From Kineococcus mangrovi (lineage in GTDB: Bacteria > Actinomycetota > Actinomycetes > Actinomycetales > Kineococcaceae): a stretch of 64,000 nt of DNA. The translations under genes and the position numbers were made by a program. Below the pieces are notes generated by a model, which was not told the origin of the DNA, did no database searches, and saw only the letters and a program-made list of their open reading frames with translations. The DNA lies in contig NZ_JBGGTQ010000009.1 in assembly GCF_041320705.1 (NCBI RefSeq), forward strand, positions 62,001 through 126,000. Direction: 5' to 3'. How positions within the stretch are numbered: the first letter of the stretch is position 1; every line of letters begins with the position of its first letter. This document shows, in pieces, positions 16,116 to 25,019 of this stretch.

Positions 16116-18065
16116 TCAGGCCGGTCCGGAGACGTGGACCCACTTCGCCTGGGAGGGCACCCCCGCCGCGGTGGTCACGAAGAGCATGTACCACCCGTCC
16201 GGGACGATGCCGGCCTCGGCGGGCACGCCGACGGTGAGCTGGTTCCCGGTGCGCTCCACGTCGAGGGCGACGGTGCGCTGCTCGACGTCGGTCGAGTGCG
16301 TGACCGCGCTGGGGCGCATGAGCTTGGCCGTGGCGACGCGTTCGTCGCCGCCGAGGGTGAAGGTCGCCGTGGCGCCCCGCCTGACCTCGTCCGGCCCGGC
16401 GGTGAGGGCCGGCTGCGTCCCGTCGAACAGGTAGGGCGGGGAGTAGACCTCGATGCGCTGCTCGAAGTCGGCGGGGACGGTGTCGTCCTCGTCGGCGAAC
16501 AGCGGGTTGGAACCGAGGACGACGACGCGGCCGTCGGGCAGCAGCAGCGCCTCGGTGTGGTAGTCGCGCCCGACCCGCTGGGAGGCCACCTGGCGCATCG
16601 AACCCGTCGCGGCGTCGTACAGCAGGCTCGTGCGGTTGTCGCTGGCGCCCTTGCCGCGGTAGTCCTTCGAACCGCCCGTGATGAGGGTCTGGTCGTCGGG
16701 CAGGTTGACCAGGTTGGGGTAGCGGGTGCCCTCCGGGAGCGAGGGGCCCGTGACGTAGTGCGGGTCCGCGGCCGTCAGGTCGACCGTGGCCGTGCGGGCC
16801 GAGGACTTCGGCGACTCGCCCACACCGCCGCCGCCGACGATCATCGCGGTCTGGTCCTGGACCGGCGGCAGCATGACCGAGCCGCTCGTCTCGAGCTGGT
16901 CGGCGTCCGCCAGCCCGGGAACGGGGTCGAAGGTGTTGTCGGTCAGGTCCCAGACGCCCGGGTCCCGGCCGGCGTCGGCCGGTCCGTACCCGGTGTTGGA
17001 CCCGCTGTAGAACAGCCGCCCGTCGGCCATCGGGTACAGCCACGGGTACGTCGGGAAGTACCGCGTGAGGTCGACCCGTTCGGCCCACGTCATCGTCTTC
17101 GGGTCGAACACCTCGGTCTGCCCGGTGAGGACCTGACCGGTGCCGTCGAGCCCGGAGTTCGCCAGCAGGCTGCCGTCCTGCAGGGCCACGACCGTCGGGT
17201 ACCAGCGCTTGTACTTCATGTCCGCGACCCGGTCGTACTTCTCGGTCCTGGGGTCGAAGACGTAGGTGCTCTGGGTGCCCTGGTAGTCCTGCTTGTCGAG
17301 GGTCATCTTCTCGGCCAGGCCGTAGACGTCGTCGGCCCGGGTCCCGCGGAGGCCGTCGACGGAGTACTGGGCGCGCTGCAGGGTGACCGGGCCCGTGCCC
17401 GCGTCCAGGGCCTCGACCCACACGACGACCTCGCTGGCGTGGATCATCACGTCGCCCCCGCCGTGGTCCACCTTGGTGGCCGGCGGCAGGGTGAAGGCGT
17501 TCGTGGCCTGGTAGACGTGACCGTCCGGGGAGGTGAACCGCGTGCCCTTCGCGAACTCCTGCGGCGCGGAGTCGGGGTTCTCGTTCTTCACCGTCATGGC
17601 GCCGGCGGCGTGGGTGACGTCCCCTGCGAGGATCTCGTACCGCTGCGTGCCACCGGCCACGACGAGGCGCCCGTCGGGCAGGAAGGCGTGACCGGAGCAG
17701 AACATGTCCTCCGGGGTGGGGATCTCCCGGAACGTGTTCTTCGCCGGGTCCCACACGATCGAGCGGAACGTGCCCGCCGCGAAGTTCTTCCGGTCGTTGC
17801 CCGACCCGGCGATGATGAGCACCTTGCCGGTGTTCAGCAGCGCGGCGTGGATCGCGTTGATGTGGACGTCGGCCGGCATCTCCAGCGTCGACCACGACCC
17901 GTTGGCGGCCTTGTACCCGTGCGTGCGGACCTCCACCGCCGTGTAGGCGGACTGGGCGCCCCCGACGGCGGGGCCCGCGTTCACCGCCAGCAGGCCCACG
18001 GTCGCCAGACCGGCGAGCAGGACCCGGCGGCGACGGCCGGTCAGGTGCGGGGTGCGGACGGTCAC
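16116..18065 (-). CDS. glxA: GlxA-type copper-radical (galactose-oxidase-like) oxidase
   Basis: 649 residues from a GTG overlapping the CslA stop (GTGA). A basic start and hydrophobic stretch give a signal or anchor. The protein is a Kelch beta-propeller with a C-terminal E-set domain (DUF1929). Copper-radical residues of the galactose oxidase family are visible: Cys in MFCSGHAF (about 122) for the thioether link, Tyr in STYVFDP (about 268), stacking Trp in KRWYPT, axial Tyr-His in GRDYHTEA (about 500) and His in AVTHSTD (about 588). A 110-residue insertion lies between Cys and Tyr. In Streptomyces GlxA works with CslA to make a beta-glucan at growing tips, and the operon arrangement here is the same. 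The symbol follows that homology. Confidence 0.92.
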   Translation of the reverse strand: MTVRTPHLTGRRRRVLLAGLATVGLLAVNAGPAVGGAQSAYTAVEVRTHGYKAANGSWSTLEMPADVHINAIHAALLNTGKVLIIAGSGNDRKNFAAGTFRSIVWDPAKNTFREIPTPEDMFCSGHAFLPDGRLVVAGGTQRYEILAGDVTHAAGAMTVKNENPDSAPQEFAKGTRFTSPDGHVYQATNAFTLPPATKVDHGGGDVMIHASEVVVWVEALDAGTGPVTLQRAQYSVDGLRGTRADDVYGLAEKMTLDKQDYQGTQSTYVFDPRTEKYDRVADMKYKRWYPTVVALQDGSLLANSGLDGTGQVLTGQTEVFDPKTMTWAERVDLTRYFPTYPWLYPMADGRLFYSGSNTGYGPADAGRDPGVWDLTDNTFDPVPGLADADQLETSGSVMLPPVQDQTAMIVGGGGVGESPKSSARTATVDLTAADPHYVTGPSLPEGTRYPNLVNLPDDQTLITGGSKDYRGKGASDNRTSLLYDAATGSMRQVASQRVGRDYHTEALLLPDGRVVVLGSNPLFADEDDTVPADFEQRIEVYSPPYLFDGTQPALTAGPDEVRRGATATFTLGGDERVATAKLMRPSAVTHSTDVEQRTVALDVERTGNQLTVGVPAEAGIVPDGWYMLFVTTAAGVPSQAKWVHVSGPA

Positions 18066-19912
18066 GAGATCTCCCGGGTGGTGGCGGTGAGGGCGGTGGT
18101 GGCCAGGGCGGGCACGGGCCGGCGGGGCGCGGGGGCGAGGCGCTCGGTGCGCAGGTCGAGGACGGTGGGCCCGCCCGGGACCTCCGGCGTACGCGCCGAG
18201 GCCCGGCGTTCGCGCCGGGCGATGAGCACGGGGGCGAGCAGCACCGCCGTCGACACGAGCGGCCACAGCAGCGACGCGGGGGTCGCGTGGCCCAGGGCCA
18301 GCGAGAGGACGACGGCGACCGAGAACCAGGCGAGCCAGAACAGCTGGACGCGGAACGTGAACCAGCCGTCGACCCCGGCCTGGCCGCCCTTGGGGGTGAC
18401 GGCGAACCGGGCCGGGCGGCGGAACACCGTCTTGAGGAACGACCCGGCGTAGATCGGTGCGGCGAAGACCGACATCAGCATGCCCGACAGGCCGAACGAG
18501 CCCTGCCGCTCGAACGGGCTGACGTTGTAGCGGCGGTTGGCGACGTACAGCCAGAGCTGGAACAGCGTCGCGTCGAGGAAGAGGGCGAGCCAGACCTGCG
18601 GCGGAACGCTCAGCCCGCCGGCACCCACGACGGCCTGGACCATGACGCAGACCGCGCCGAGCAGCCACGCGACCGCCATCGACGGGTAGAACGTCGTGAT
18701 GAGGGAGTAGTGCAGCAGGTGCCCGGGCCGCAGCTTCCAGGCCAGGCGCCACATGTCCTTCAGGAGCACCTCGAACGTGCCGCGGGACCAGCGGTCCTGC
18801 TGGCTGAAGAAGTCGCCCCACGACGTCGGACCCTCCCCGACGGCGAGGACGTCGGGGGTGTAGACCGACCGCCAGCGGCGACCGGTGGTCGGGTTCTTGC
18901 TCGTGTGGAACACCAGGCCGGTGGCCATGTCCTCGGTGACCGAGTCCTTCAGGCCACCGATCGCCCGCAGGGCCGACAGCCGCAGGGCGTTGTTCGTCCC
19001 GACGAGCATGGCTGCGCTGTAGGTGTTCGCGGCTCGCTGGATGACGGAGTGGAAGGGGAACTGCTGGCTCTCCGCCCCCATGGGGACGAACCCCGCGGTG
19101 CTGTTGCCGTAGTCCTGCGGGCCGACCACGAAGGCGACGTCCGGGTCGTGGAACGGGCCGAGGATGCGTTCGGCGTAGTTGGGGGTGGGGCGGTGGTCGG
19201 TGTCGACCGAGAGCATCACGTCGTACTGCTCGTACCCGACGGCGTCGAACCACGCGTTGTAGTTCCCGTGCTTGCTCCTGGCCTTGAACGTGCCGCCCGG
19301 CTGGTTGTAGCGGGCGACACCGTGCCGGCTGAAGTGGTGCACGCCGAGCGCCGCGCACAGCGCGCGGACCTGCGGGTCGTTCCCCTCGTCCAGGACCCAG
19401 CTGTCGATGCCCCCGCCCGTCGGGTCCTGCACGGAACGGATCGAGCGCAGCGTGCCCTCGAGCATCTCCAGCGGTTCCTTGCCGGGCACGAAGCTCGTCA
19501 CGAAGGCCAGGCGCAGGTCCCGGGGGGCGGTGACCGGCACGGGGTCGCGGGCGATGACCGAGGCGACGGACAGGGACACGACGTTCACCAGCCGCAGCAG
19601 TTCCACGGTGGCGACGGCGCAGATGACCGCGATGTTCGCGACCAGCAGGGGCGTGCTGTCGACGACCCGGGGGTAGTGGGTCGGCCACAGCAACCAGACG
19701 GCGAAACCCAGTTCGAAGCAGATGTTCAGGACGGCCAGCAGCAGGGTGCGGCGATGACGGCCGTGGTGACCGCTCAGGTGCCGCCACCGTGGCCGGAACC
19801 CCTCCGGCCCCGCCGCGGGTTCCTCGACGGCGCCGGCGATGAGGCTGTGGCTCGGCGCACGGTCCCCCGCGGACCTCTCCTCGGCAGCTCGTGCCGGCAA
19901 GACCTTCGACAA
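18062..19912 (-). CDS. cslA: Cellulose-synthase-like glycosyltransferase CslA (GT2)
   Basis: 616 residues; the start is a TTG. Membrane segments flank a GT2 domain. Catalytic motifs are LDEGND (about 173), VDTDHR (about 236), TEDMATG (about 322) and QQDRW (about 371), the D,D,D,QxxRW set of processive beta-glycan synthases. Four to five C-terminal membrane helices form the translocation channel. No PilZ domain is present, so direct c-di-GMP control is not evident. It overlaps the glxA-type gene, which probably oxidises the nascent glycan outside the membrane. Product is likely a beta-1,4-glucan or related polymer. Confidence 0.93.
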   Translation of the reverse strand: MSKVLPARAAEERSAGDRAPSHSLIAGAVEEPAAGPEGFRPRWRHLSGHHGRHRRTLLLAVLNICFELGFAVWLLWPTHYPRVVDSTPLLVANIAVICAVATVELLRLVNVVSLSVASVIARDPVPVTAPRDLRLAFVTSFVPGKEPLEMLEGTLRSIRSVQDPTGGGIDSWVLDEGNDPQVRALCAALGVHHFSRHGVARYNQPGGTFKARSKHGNYNAWFDAVGYEQYDVMLSVDTDHRPTPNYAERILGPFHDPDVAFVVGPQDYGNSTAGFVPMGAESQQFPFHSVIQRAANTYSAAMLVGTNNALRLSALRAIGGLKDSVTEDMATGLVFHTSKNPTTGRRWRSVYTPDVLAVGEGPTSWGDFFSQQDRWSRGTFEVLLKDMWRLAWKLRPGHLLHYSLITTFYPSMAVAWLLGAVCVMVQAVVGAGGLSVPPQVWLALFLDATLFQLWLYVANRRYNVSPFERQGSFGLSGMLMSVFAAPIYAGSFLKTVFRRPARFAVTPKGGQAGVDGWFTFRVQLFWLAWFSVAVVLSLALGHATPASLLWPLVSTAVLLAPVLIARRERRASARTPEVPGGPTVLDLRTERLAPAPRRPVPALATTALTATTREIS

Positions 19913-20398
19913 GTTTCCCCCCCGGGATGTTTCGTTCGGCCGTGCCCGCGTTCCGCTCCGGCGGCCAGGACGGCGACCGGGGGCGGGGCGGCGGACAGGT
20001 TGTTGCTGGGAGTGATCAGTCGGTTACAAACACACTGTGCCGCAACCGTTTCTCCGAGCATTCTCCGAGCAGCAGTCTCACCTGCATCGTCGTGCGGGGT
20101 CAGGCGTTACACCCATCGGGCCGAGAAACACCCGCCCGCCTCGAAACTGACTGCTCGTGGTCGATGAATCACCCGGGGTGGTTCTGGCGCACTCCTCGAA
20201 ACACTCCGTCACCCGATGTCGCGGTGTTACGCTCTCCGCGGTTCACCGCACCCCGTCGATGCTCCGGTCGGGGTGGTTCCGCAACCGGCCGGGTGGCCGA
20301 GGCGGCATCCTCTCCACGACGTGCCCGCGCCCCGTCGACGCCCGTCGTCCCTCGCCCCGCCGGTCCCTGTCCGGCCCACCTCCCCGGAGGCTCCCGCT
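19913..20398. promoter_or_regulatory. 486-bp divergent control region, cslA versus GH6
   Basis: No gene is seen. The stretch is less GC-rich than its neighbours and holds several GTTAC-type words (20031, 20104, 20225) and a tandem 11-mer TTCTCCGAGCA (20050-20060 and 20061-20071). Two divergent promoters must lie here. I could not assign a defined operator. Confidence 0.6.
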
Positions 20399-21517
20399 GT
20401 GCTCCGTCCTCGAGCTCGACGCCGTCTCCCCCGCCGGCGGGCGGGGCGCGCCCGCCCGGGGTGGTCCGCCCGCCGGTGGGTCGCGACCGCGGCGGCCACG
20501 CTGGTCGTCGCCGCCGGTTCCACCGTCGCCGTCCACGCCCTGCCCCCGGACGGGGACCGCGGCGGGCAGGGCACCGGTGCTCCGCAGGCCCCGGGGCCCC
20601 TCGCCGGCGCCGAGTTCTTCGTCGACCCGGCCGGTCACGCACCCGCGCAGCTGCGCGAGTGGGACGCGGCCGGCGATGCGCGGGCCGTGTGGTTGCGCCG
20701 GCTGGCCAAGGTGCCGACAGCGGTCTGGTTCACCGGCGGCGCGGACCCCGCCGCGCGCGCCGCGGAGCTGACCGCCGCCGCCCAGGCCGCCGGGCAGGTG
20801 CCGGTCTTGGTGGCCTACGACATCCCGGGCCGCGACTGCGGGCTCTACTCCGACGGCGGGGCCCCCGACGGGGCCACGTACCTGGACTGGGTGCGGTCCC
20901 TGGCGGCGGGGGTGGGCGACCGACCCGCCGTGGTCGTCCTCGAACCCGACGCCGTCGCCCAGGCGCTGGACGGGTGCCTCGCCGTGCGCGGGGAGCAGCC
21001 GCAGGACCGCTACGCCCTGCTGAGCCAGGCGGTGGGGATCCTCGGCGCGGGTGCGGGAACCCTCGTCTACCTCGACGCGGGCAACCCTGGTTGGGCCCAG
21101 GACGAGGCGGCGCTCGCTGAGGCGCTGCGGGCCTCCGGGGTCGGGGAGGCGGCCGGTTTCGCCGTCAACGTCTCCAACTTCCAGTCGACGCAGGACAGCG
21201 CCGCCTTCGGGCAGAGGATCTCCGACCGGCTCGACGGGGCCCGCTTCGTGGTCGACACCTCCCGCAACGGGGTCGGTCCGGCCACCGACGACGACTCAGG
21301 TCTGAACTGGTGCAACCCCCGGGGCCGAACCCTCGGGCCGGCACCCACCGGTGACCCGGGGCCGTCCCGGGTGGACGCCTACCTGTGGATCAAGGTGCCC
21401 GGTGACTCCGACGGCAGCTGCCGTCCCGGGGAGCCCGCCGCCGGCACGTGGTGGCCGGACTACGCGCTGGACCTCGTCATGCAGACGAGCATGGGTCACC
21501 CGTGGGCGGGCCACTGA
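20399..21517 (+). CDS. Membrane-anchored or secreted GH6 glucanase
   Basis: 372 residues. GTG at 20399 is chosen because GGAGG lies 8 nt upstream and it opens a basic N terminus followed by one hydrophobic helix (WVATAAATLVVAAGSTVAV). The helix has no clear cleavage site, so it may be an anchor. The GH6 domain has LVAYDIPGRDCGLYSDGG, VVVLEPDAVAQALDGC, TLVYLDAGNPG, NVSNF, FVVDTSRNG and NWCNPRGRTLG. It corresponds to the glucanase (CslZ-like) often linked to cslA-glxA in Streptomyces. It is divergent from cslA and probably trims or releases the polymer. Confidence 0.9.
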   Translation: MLRPRARRRLPRRRAGRARPGWSARRWVATAAATLVVAAGSTVAVHALPPDGDRGGQGTGAPQAPGPLAGAEFFVDPAGHAPAQLREWDAAGDARAVWLRRLAKVPTAVWFTGGADPAARAAELTAAAQAAGQVPVLVAYDIPGRDCGLYSDGGAPDGATYLDWVRSLAAGVGDRPAVVVLEPDAVAQALDGCLAVRGEQPQDRYALLSQAVGILGAGAGTLVYLDAGNPGWAQDEAALAEALRASGVGEAAGFAVNVSNFQSTQDSAAFGQRISDRLDGARFVVDTSRNGVGPATDDDSGLNWCNPRGRTLGPAPTGDPGPSRVDAYLWIKVPGDSDGSCRPGEPAAGTWWPDYALDLVMQTSMGHPWAGH

Positions 21518-21610
21518 CACCGCCCTGCCTCTGACACCGCCCTGCCCCCGACGGTGCCGTCTCCACGGACCCCCGGGTCCGGGCACCGCCGCGAGCGGTG
21601 GGAGGTGGTC

Positions 21611-22576
21611 TCAGACCGCCGCCGCCCACCCCGCCGCGTCCCCCGGCCCGGGCACCGCGCACACCCCGAACCACAGCGCGAGCAGTTCCAGCCAGTGCCG
21701 CTCGGCCGCGTCCAGCGGCCGGACCGCGCAGTACCCGGCCAGGAACTCCCGCCGCACCTGCGGCGGCGTCGGCCGCCAGTCCCGGAACCGCGTCGTCAGG
21801 TACGTGCACGCCTGCGCCAGGTCCTCGACGGGGTGGGCGCGGTGGGCGTCGTCGAGGTCGAGGACCCCCACGACCCGGTGCTCCCGCGTCAGGACGTTCG
21901 CCGCGCGGAAGTCCCCGTGGACGACCTGCGGTGCGCCGGGCGGGCCGGGGGCGGTCGCGAGCAGTCCCGCCACCCGCCGGGAGGCGTCCAGGACGTGCCC
22001 GGGGTCGCCGTCGGTCAGCCACGTCCCGACCCGCTCGGGCAGGGGCACGTCGCTGCGCGGCGGCACCCGGTCCGCGACCGCGTCGTCGAGGTCGGCGAGC
22101 GCCGCGTGCGTCCGGGCCAGCCACGCCCCGGCGTCGCGGACGGCGGCGGTGTCGGACACGTCGAGCCAGTCGCCCGCGAGTTCGGGGAACACCGCCGTCG
22201 ACAGCGGGCCGGCGGGTCCGGCGGCCCGGACGCGGCACGCCCCGTCACGGGCGCGCCGGGGTGCCGCGACCGGGACGCCGGCGCCGGTCAGGTGCTCCAG
22301 GGTGGCGGTGGTGGCGTCCAGCCGGTCGAACCGGTCCGTCGCGCGCGACCACTTCACGACGAGCTGTTCGCCGCCGTCGGAGCAGACCCACGCCACCGCG
22401 CCGTCCCCGCTGAGGACGAGGCGCGAGCACGGCCCGGCCCCCAGGTCCCAGGAACCCCGCAGCAGGGTGGTCAGCCAGCCGGTCACGGCGGTCAGGCCGG
22501 TGAACCCGAACCGTCCGCGCAGCGCCGCGGCCGGGTCGTCGTCCTCCCACAGCATCGACACCCCGGGCGGCAGCAC
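21611..22576 (-). CDS. Aminoglycoside-phosphotransferase-family kinase
   Basis: 321 residues. The APH/choline-kinase fold is shown by QVVHGDFRAANVL (catalytic loop H-G-D-x-x-x-x-N) and GVLDLDDAHRAHPVEDLA (metal-binding D-x-D). An N-terminal half with EQLVVKWSRA carries the ATP-binding Lys. The family phosphorylates antibiotics, choline, homoserine or other small molecules; no neighbour indicates which. An A-to-D change in the usual I-D-W/F-E motif (LDLDDA) is within family variation. Confidence 0.85.
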   Translation of the reverse strand: MLPPGVSMLWEDDDPAAALRGRFGFTGLTAVTGWLTTLLRGSWDLGAGPCSRLVLSGDGAVAWVCSDGGEQLVVKWSRATDRFDRLDATTATLEHLTGAGVPVAAPRRARDGACRVRAAGPAGPLSTAVFPELAGDWLDVSDTAAVRDAGAWLARTHAALADLDDAVADRVPPRSDVPLPERVGTWLTDGDPGHVLDASRRVAGLLATAPGPPGAPQVVHGDFRAANVLTREHRVVGVLDLDDAHRAHPVEDLAQACTYLTTRFRDWRPTPPQVRREFLAGYCAVRPLDAAERHWLELLALWFGVCAVPGPGDAAGWAAAV

Positions 22577-22595
22577 GGACCGACCGTACCGGCGT

Positions 22596-22620
22596 CCCGG
22601 CCCGGCCCGGCCCGGCCCGG
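22596..22620. repeat. CCCGG pentanucleotide repeat, five units
   Basis: Five perfect tandem CCCGG units lie in the short gap between the kinase start and the azoreductase stop. The gap is 5' of the kinase gene, so unit-number change could alter its expression. Confidence 0.85.
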
Positions 22621-22627
22621 GGGACCG

Positions 22628-23260
22628 TCAGAGCCGGCGCGCGAGCTCCTGCGCGGCCTCGCGCGCGGCGGCGAACTCGGCGTCGCCGCGCTCGCGCAGG
22701 GCGGCCATCTCGGGAAGCCGGTCGGCCAGCGTGGCGCTGGTCTGCACGACGTGGACGTCCATGCCGAGGGAGTCGCCGAGGACGATCCGCAGGACGGGGA
22801 CGCCGTGGTCCCAGCCCTCGGTCGGGCTGCCCGCGTCGTAGGTGGCGCCCCGGGAGCTGACGACCACGGCGGGCCGGCCCGCGAGCGGCTGGGAACCCTC
22901 ACCGGCCAGCGCGCCGGGGATGTGGACGTGGTCGAGCCACACCTTCAGCGTCGAGGGCACCGTGTAGTTGTAGAGCGGCGCACCCACGAGCAGGACGTCG
23001 GCGGCGAGCAGTTCGGCGTGGATCCGCGCCGTCAGCGCGTCCTGGTCGGCGGGGACCTGCGCACCGGGCAGGCGGTCGGCCGCGGGCCAGTGCTGCTCGT
23101 TGGTCGCGAAGTGCGGCAGCGGGTCGCGGTGCAGGTCGCGGTGGGTGACGGTGAAGTCGGTCCCGCGTCCGGTCCACGCCTGGGCGAAGGCCGCCGTGAG
23201 GGCGCGCGACCGCGACGTCGCGAGGTCGGCGGAGGAGTCCAGGTGCAACAGGTGCGGCAT
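22628..23260 (-). CDS. FMN-dependent NADH-azoreductase/quinone reductase
   Basis: 210 residues with a flavodoxin-like fold. Key parts are LLHLDSSADLATSRSRAL (FMN phosphate site), VGAPLYNYTVPSTLKVWLDH (FMN and substrate loop) and VVVSSRGATYDAG. Matches AzoR in length and motif order. It should reduce quinones or azo compounds with NADH in the cytoplasm. No operon partner. Confidence 0.9.
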   Translation of the reverse strand: MPHLLHLDSSADLATSRSRALTAAFAQAWTGRGTDFTVTHRDLHRDPLPHFATNEQHWPAADRLPGAQVPADQDALTARIHAELLAADVLLVGAPLYNYTVPSTLKVWLDHVHIPGALAGEGSQPLAGRPAVVVSSRGATYDAGSPTEGWDHGVPVLRIVLGDSLGMDVHVVQTSATLADRLPEMAALRERGDAEFAAAREAAQELARRL

Positions 23261-23304
23261 GGGCGCAGGCTACCCAGCGCCCCCGGGCCGCCGGGGCGCG
23301 AGGC

Positions 23305-24207
23305 TCAGGCGGCCTCGGCCACGACGGGGTGGGGCGCCTCGGCTCGGGCCGGTGGTCGGCGCACCCGGGCGACCGCCCGGCACACCAGGTAGATCGTGAA
23401 CGAGACGGTCGTGACGTAGGGGCTGATGGGCACCGAGGAGCCCAGGGACAGCAGCATCCCGCCCACCGTCGCCGTCAGCGCGAAACCCACCGACAGCAGC
23501 GGCACGACGAACGGGGAGGAACTCACCCGCGTCGCGGCCGCGGCGGGGGTGACGAGCAGCGCCAGCACGAGCAGCGCGCCGACGACCTGCACGCTCATCG
23601 CGACGGCGAGCCCGAGCACCAGCATGAACGCCGGGGACAGCAGCCGGACGGGGACCCCGCGGGCGGCCGCGACGTCGGGGTCGAGGGAGGCGAACAGCAG
23701 GGGCCTCCACAGCGCGAGGAGGGCGAGGAGGACCACGCAGGACAGGACGGCGAGGGAGACGAGCTGGGGGTTGTCGACGGCGACGATCTGCCCGGTGAGC
23801 AACCCGAACTTGTTCGCGGACCGGCCCTGGTAGAGCGCCAGGAACAGCACGCCCAGCCCCAGCCCGAACGGCATGAGGACCCCGATGGCGGAGTTGTGCT
23901 CGCGGGCCCGGTTGCCCAGCAGTCCGAACAGGACAGCGGCCAGCACCGACCCCACGAGCGAGCCGAGGACGACGTTCACCCCGATGAGCAGGGCGAAGGC
24001 GGCTCCCGCGAAGCTGAGCTCGGCGATCCCGTGGACGGCGAAGGGCAGGTCCCGGGCGACGATGAAGACCCCGACGAGCCCGCCGATCAACCCCAGCAGC
24101 GCCCCCGCGTACAGGGAGTTGTGCACGAGGGCGAGCAGTTCGCCGTAGTCGGAGAAGTCGAAGACCCGGTCCCACGCGATCGCGCTGGGGAGGGCGGTGG
24201 GGATCAC
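23305..24207 (-). CDS. znuB: Zinc/manganese ABC importer permease (ZnuB-like)
   Basis: 300 residues, about eight membrane segments, ABC-3 family: FIVARDLPFAVHGIAELSFAG is the conserved cytoplasmic loop region, and LVTPAAAATRVSSS is typical of the C-terminal half. It overlaps the ATPase gene by 4 bp. The upstream operator (25967-25981) argues for zinc rather than manganese. Confidence 0.9.
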   Translation of the reverse strand: MIPTALPSAIAWDRVFDFSDYGELLALVHNSLYAGALLGLIGGLVGVFIVARDLPFAVHGIAELSFAGAAFALLIGVNVVLGSLVGSVLAAVLFGLLGNRAREHNSAIGVLMPFGLGLGVLFLALYQGRSANKFGLLTGQIVAVDNPQLVSLAVLSCVVLLALLALWRPLLFASLDPDVAAARGVPVRLLSPAFMLVLGLAVAMSVQVVGALLVLALLVTPAAAATRVSSSPFVVPLLSVGFALTATVGGMLLSLGSSVPISPYVTTVSFTIYLVCRAVARVRRPPARAEAPHPVVAEAA

Positions 24208-25019
24208 GAGGCCTCTTCGTGGTCGTGGGCGTGCGGGTGCTCGCTGGGGGTGGCGCCGCCGGCGACGAGGACGCGCCCCCCGGAGCGGAGCACCTCGACG
24301 GGGGCGCCGTACAGGTCCGACAGGGTCGCGGAGTTCATGACGGCGTCGGGGGTGCCGACGCGGAACCGGCCGCCGGCCAGGTAGAGCACCCGGTCGGCGT
24401 ACGGCAGGACGGGGTTCACGTCGTGGGTGACGAACACGACGGCCGCGCCGGTGCGCAGCCGCGACTCGTGGAACAGCGCGCTGACGGCGGCGGCGTGGTT
24501 CAGGTCCAGGGACAGCAGGGGTTCGTCGGCGAGCAGCAGGTCGGGGTCGCCGACGACGCTCTGCGCGACCCGCAACCGCTGCTGCTCCCCGCCGGACAAC
24601 CGGCCCACGGGGGAGTCGGCGTAGTCGGTGGCGCCGACCGCGGCCAGCACCCGGTCGACGCTCTCGCGGGCGCGGCGGGACGGCACGAGGGGGCCCCAGC
24701 GGTGGCCGTCGAGGCCGAGGCGGACGAAGTCCCGGGCGCGCAGCGGGGTCGCCGGGTCCAGGCCCTTCTGCTGCGGCACGTACCCGATGCGCCGGTCCCC
24801 CCGCCGGACGGGCCGGCCGACGACCTCGACGGTCCCGCGTTCGAGGGGCTGCAGGCCGAGGACGACCTTGAGCAGGCTGGACTTGCCGGCACCGTTGGCG
24901 CCGAGGACGGCGATGAACTCGCCGGGGGCGACGTCGAGGTCCAGCTCCGACCAGAGCCGGCGCTCGCCGTAGGCCAACGACGCGCCGCTCAGGCGGAGGG
25001 CGGGGGTTCCCGACCTCAC
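24204..25019 (-). CDS. znuC: Zinc ABC importer ATPase (ZnuC-like)
   Basis: 271 residues from a GTG overlapping the binding-protein stop. Walker A is GANGAGKSSLL, signature RLSGGEQQRLRVAQ, Walker B LLLADEPLLSLD and switch His FVTHDVNPVLPYAD. A His-rich tail (SEHPHAHDHEE) at the very C terminus may bind metal, which supports a zinc role. Middle gene of znuA-znuC-znuB, all overlapping by 4 bp. Confidence 0.92.
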   Translation of the reverse strand: MRSGTPALRLSGASLAYGERRLWSELDLDVAPGEFIAVLGANGAGKSSLLKVVLGLQPLERGTVEVVGRPVRRGDRRIGYVPQQKGLDPATPLRARDFVRLGLDGHRWGPLVPSRRARESVDRVLAAVGATDYADSPVGRLSGGEQQRLRVAQSVVGDPDLLLADEPLLSLDLNHAAAVSALFHESRLRTGAAVVFVTHDVNPVLPYADRVLYLAGGRFRVGTPDAVMNSATLSDLYGAPVEVLRSGGRVLVAGGATPSEHPHAHDHEEAS

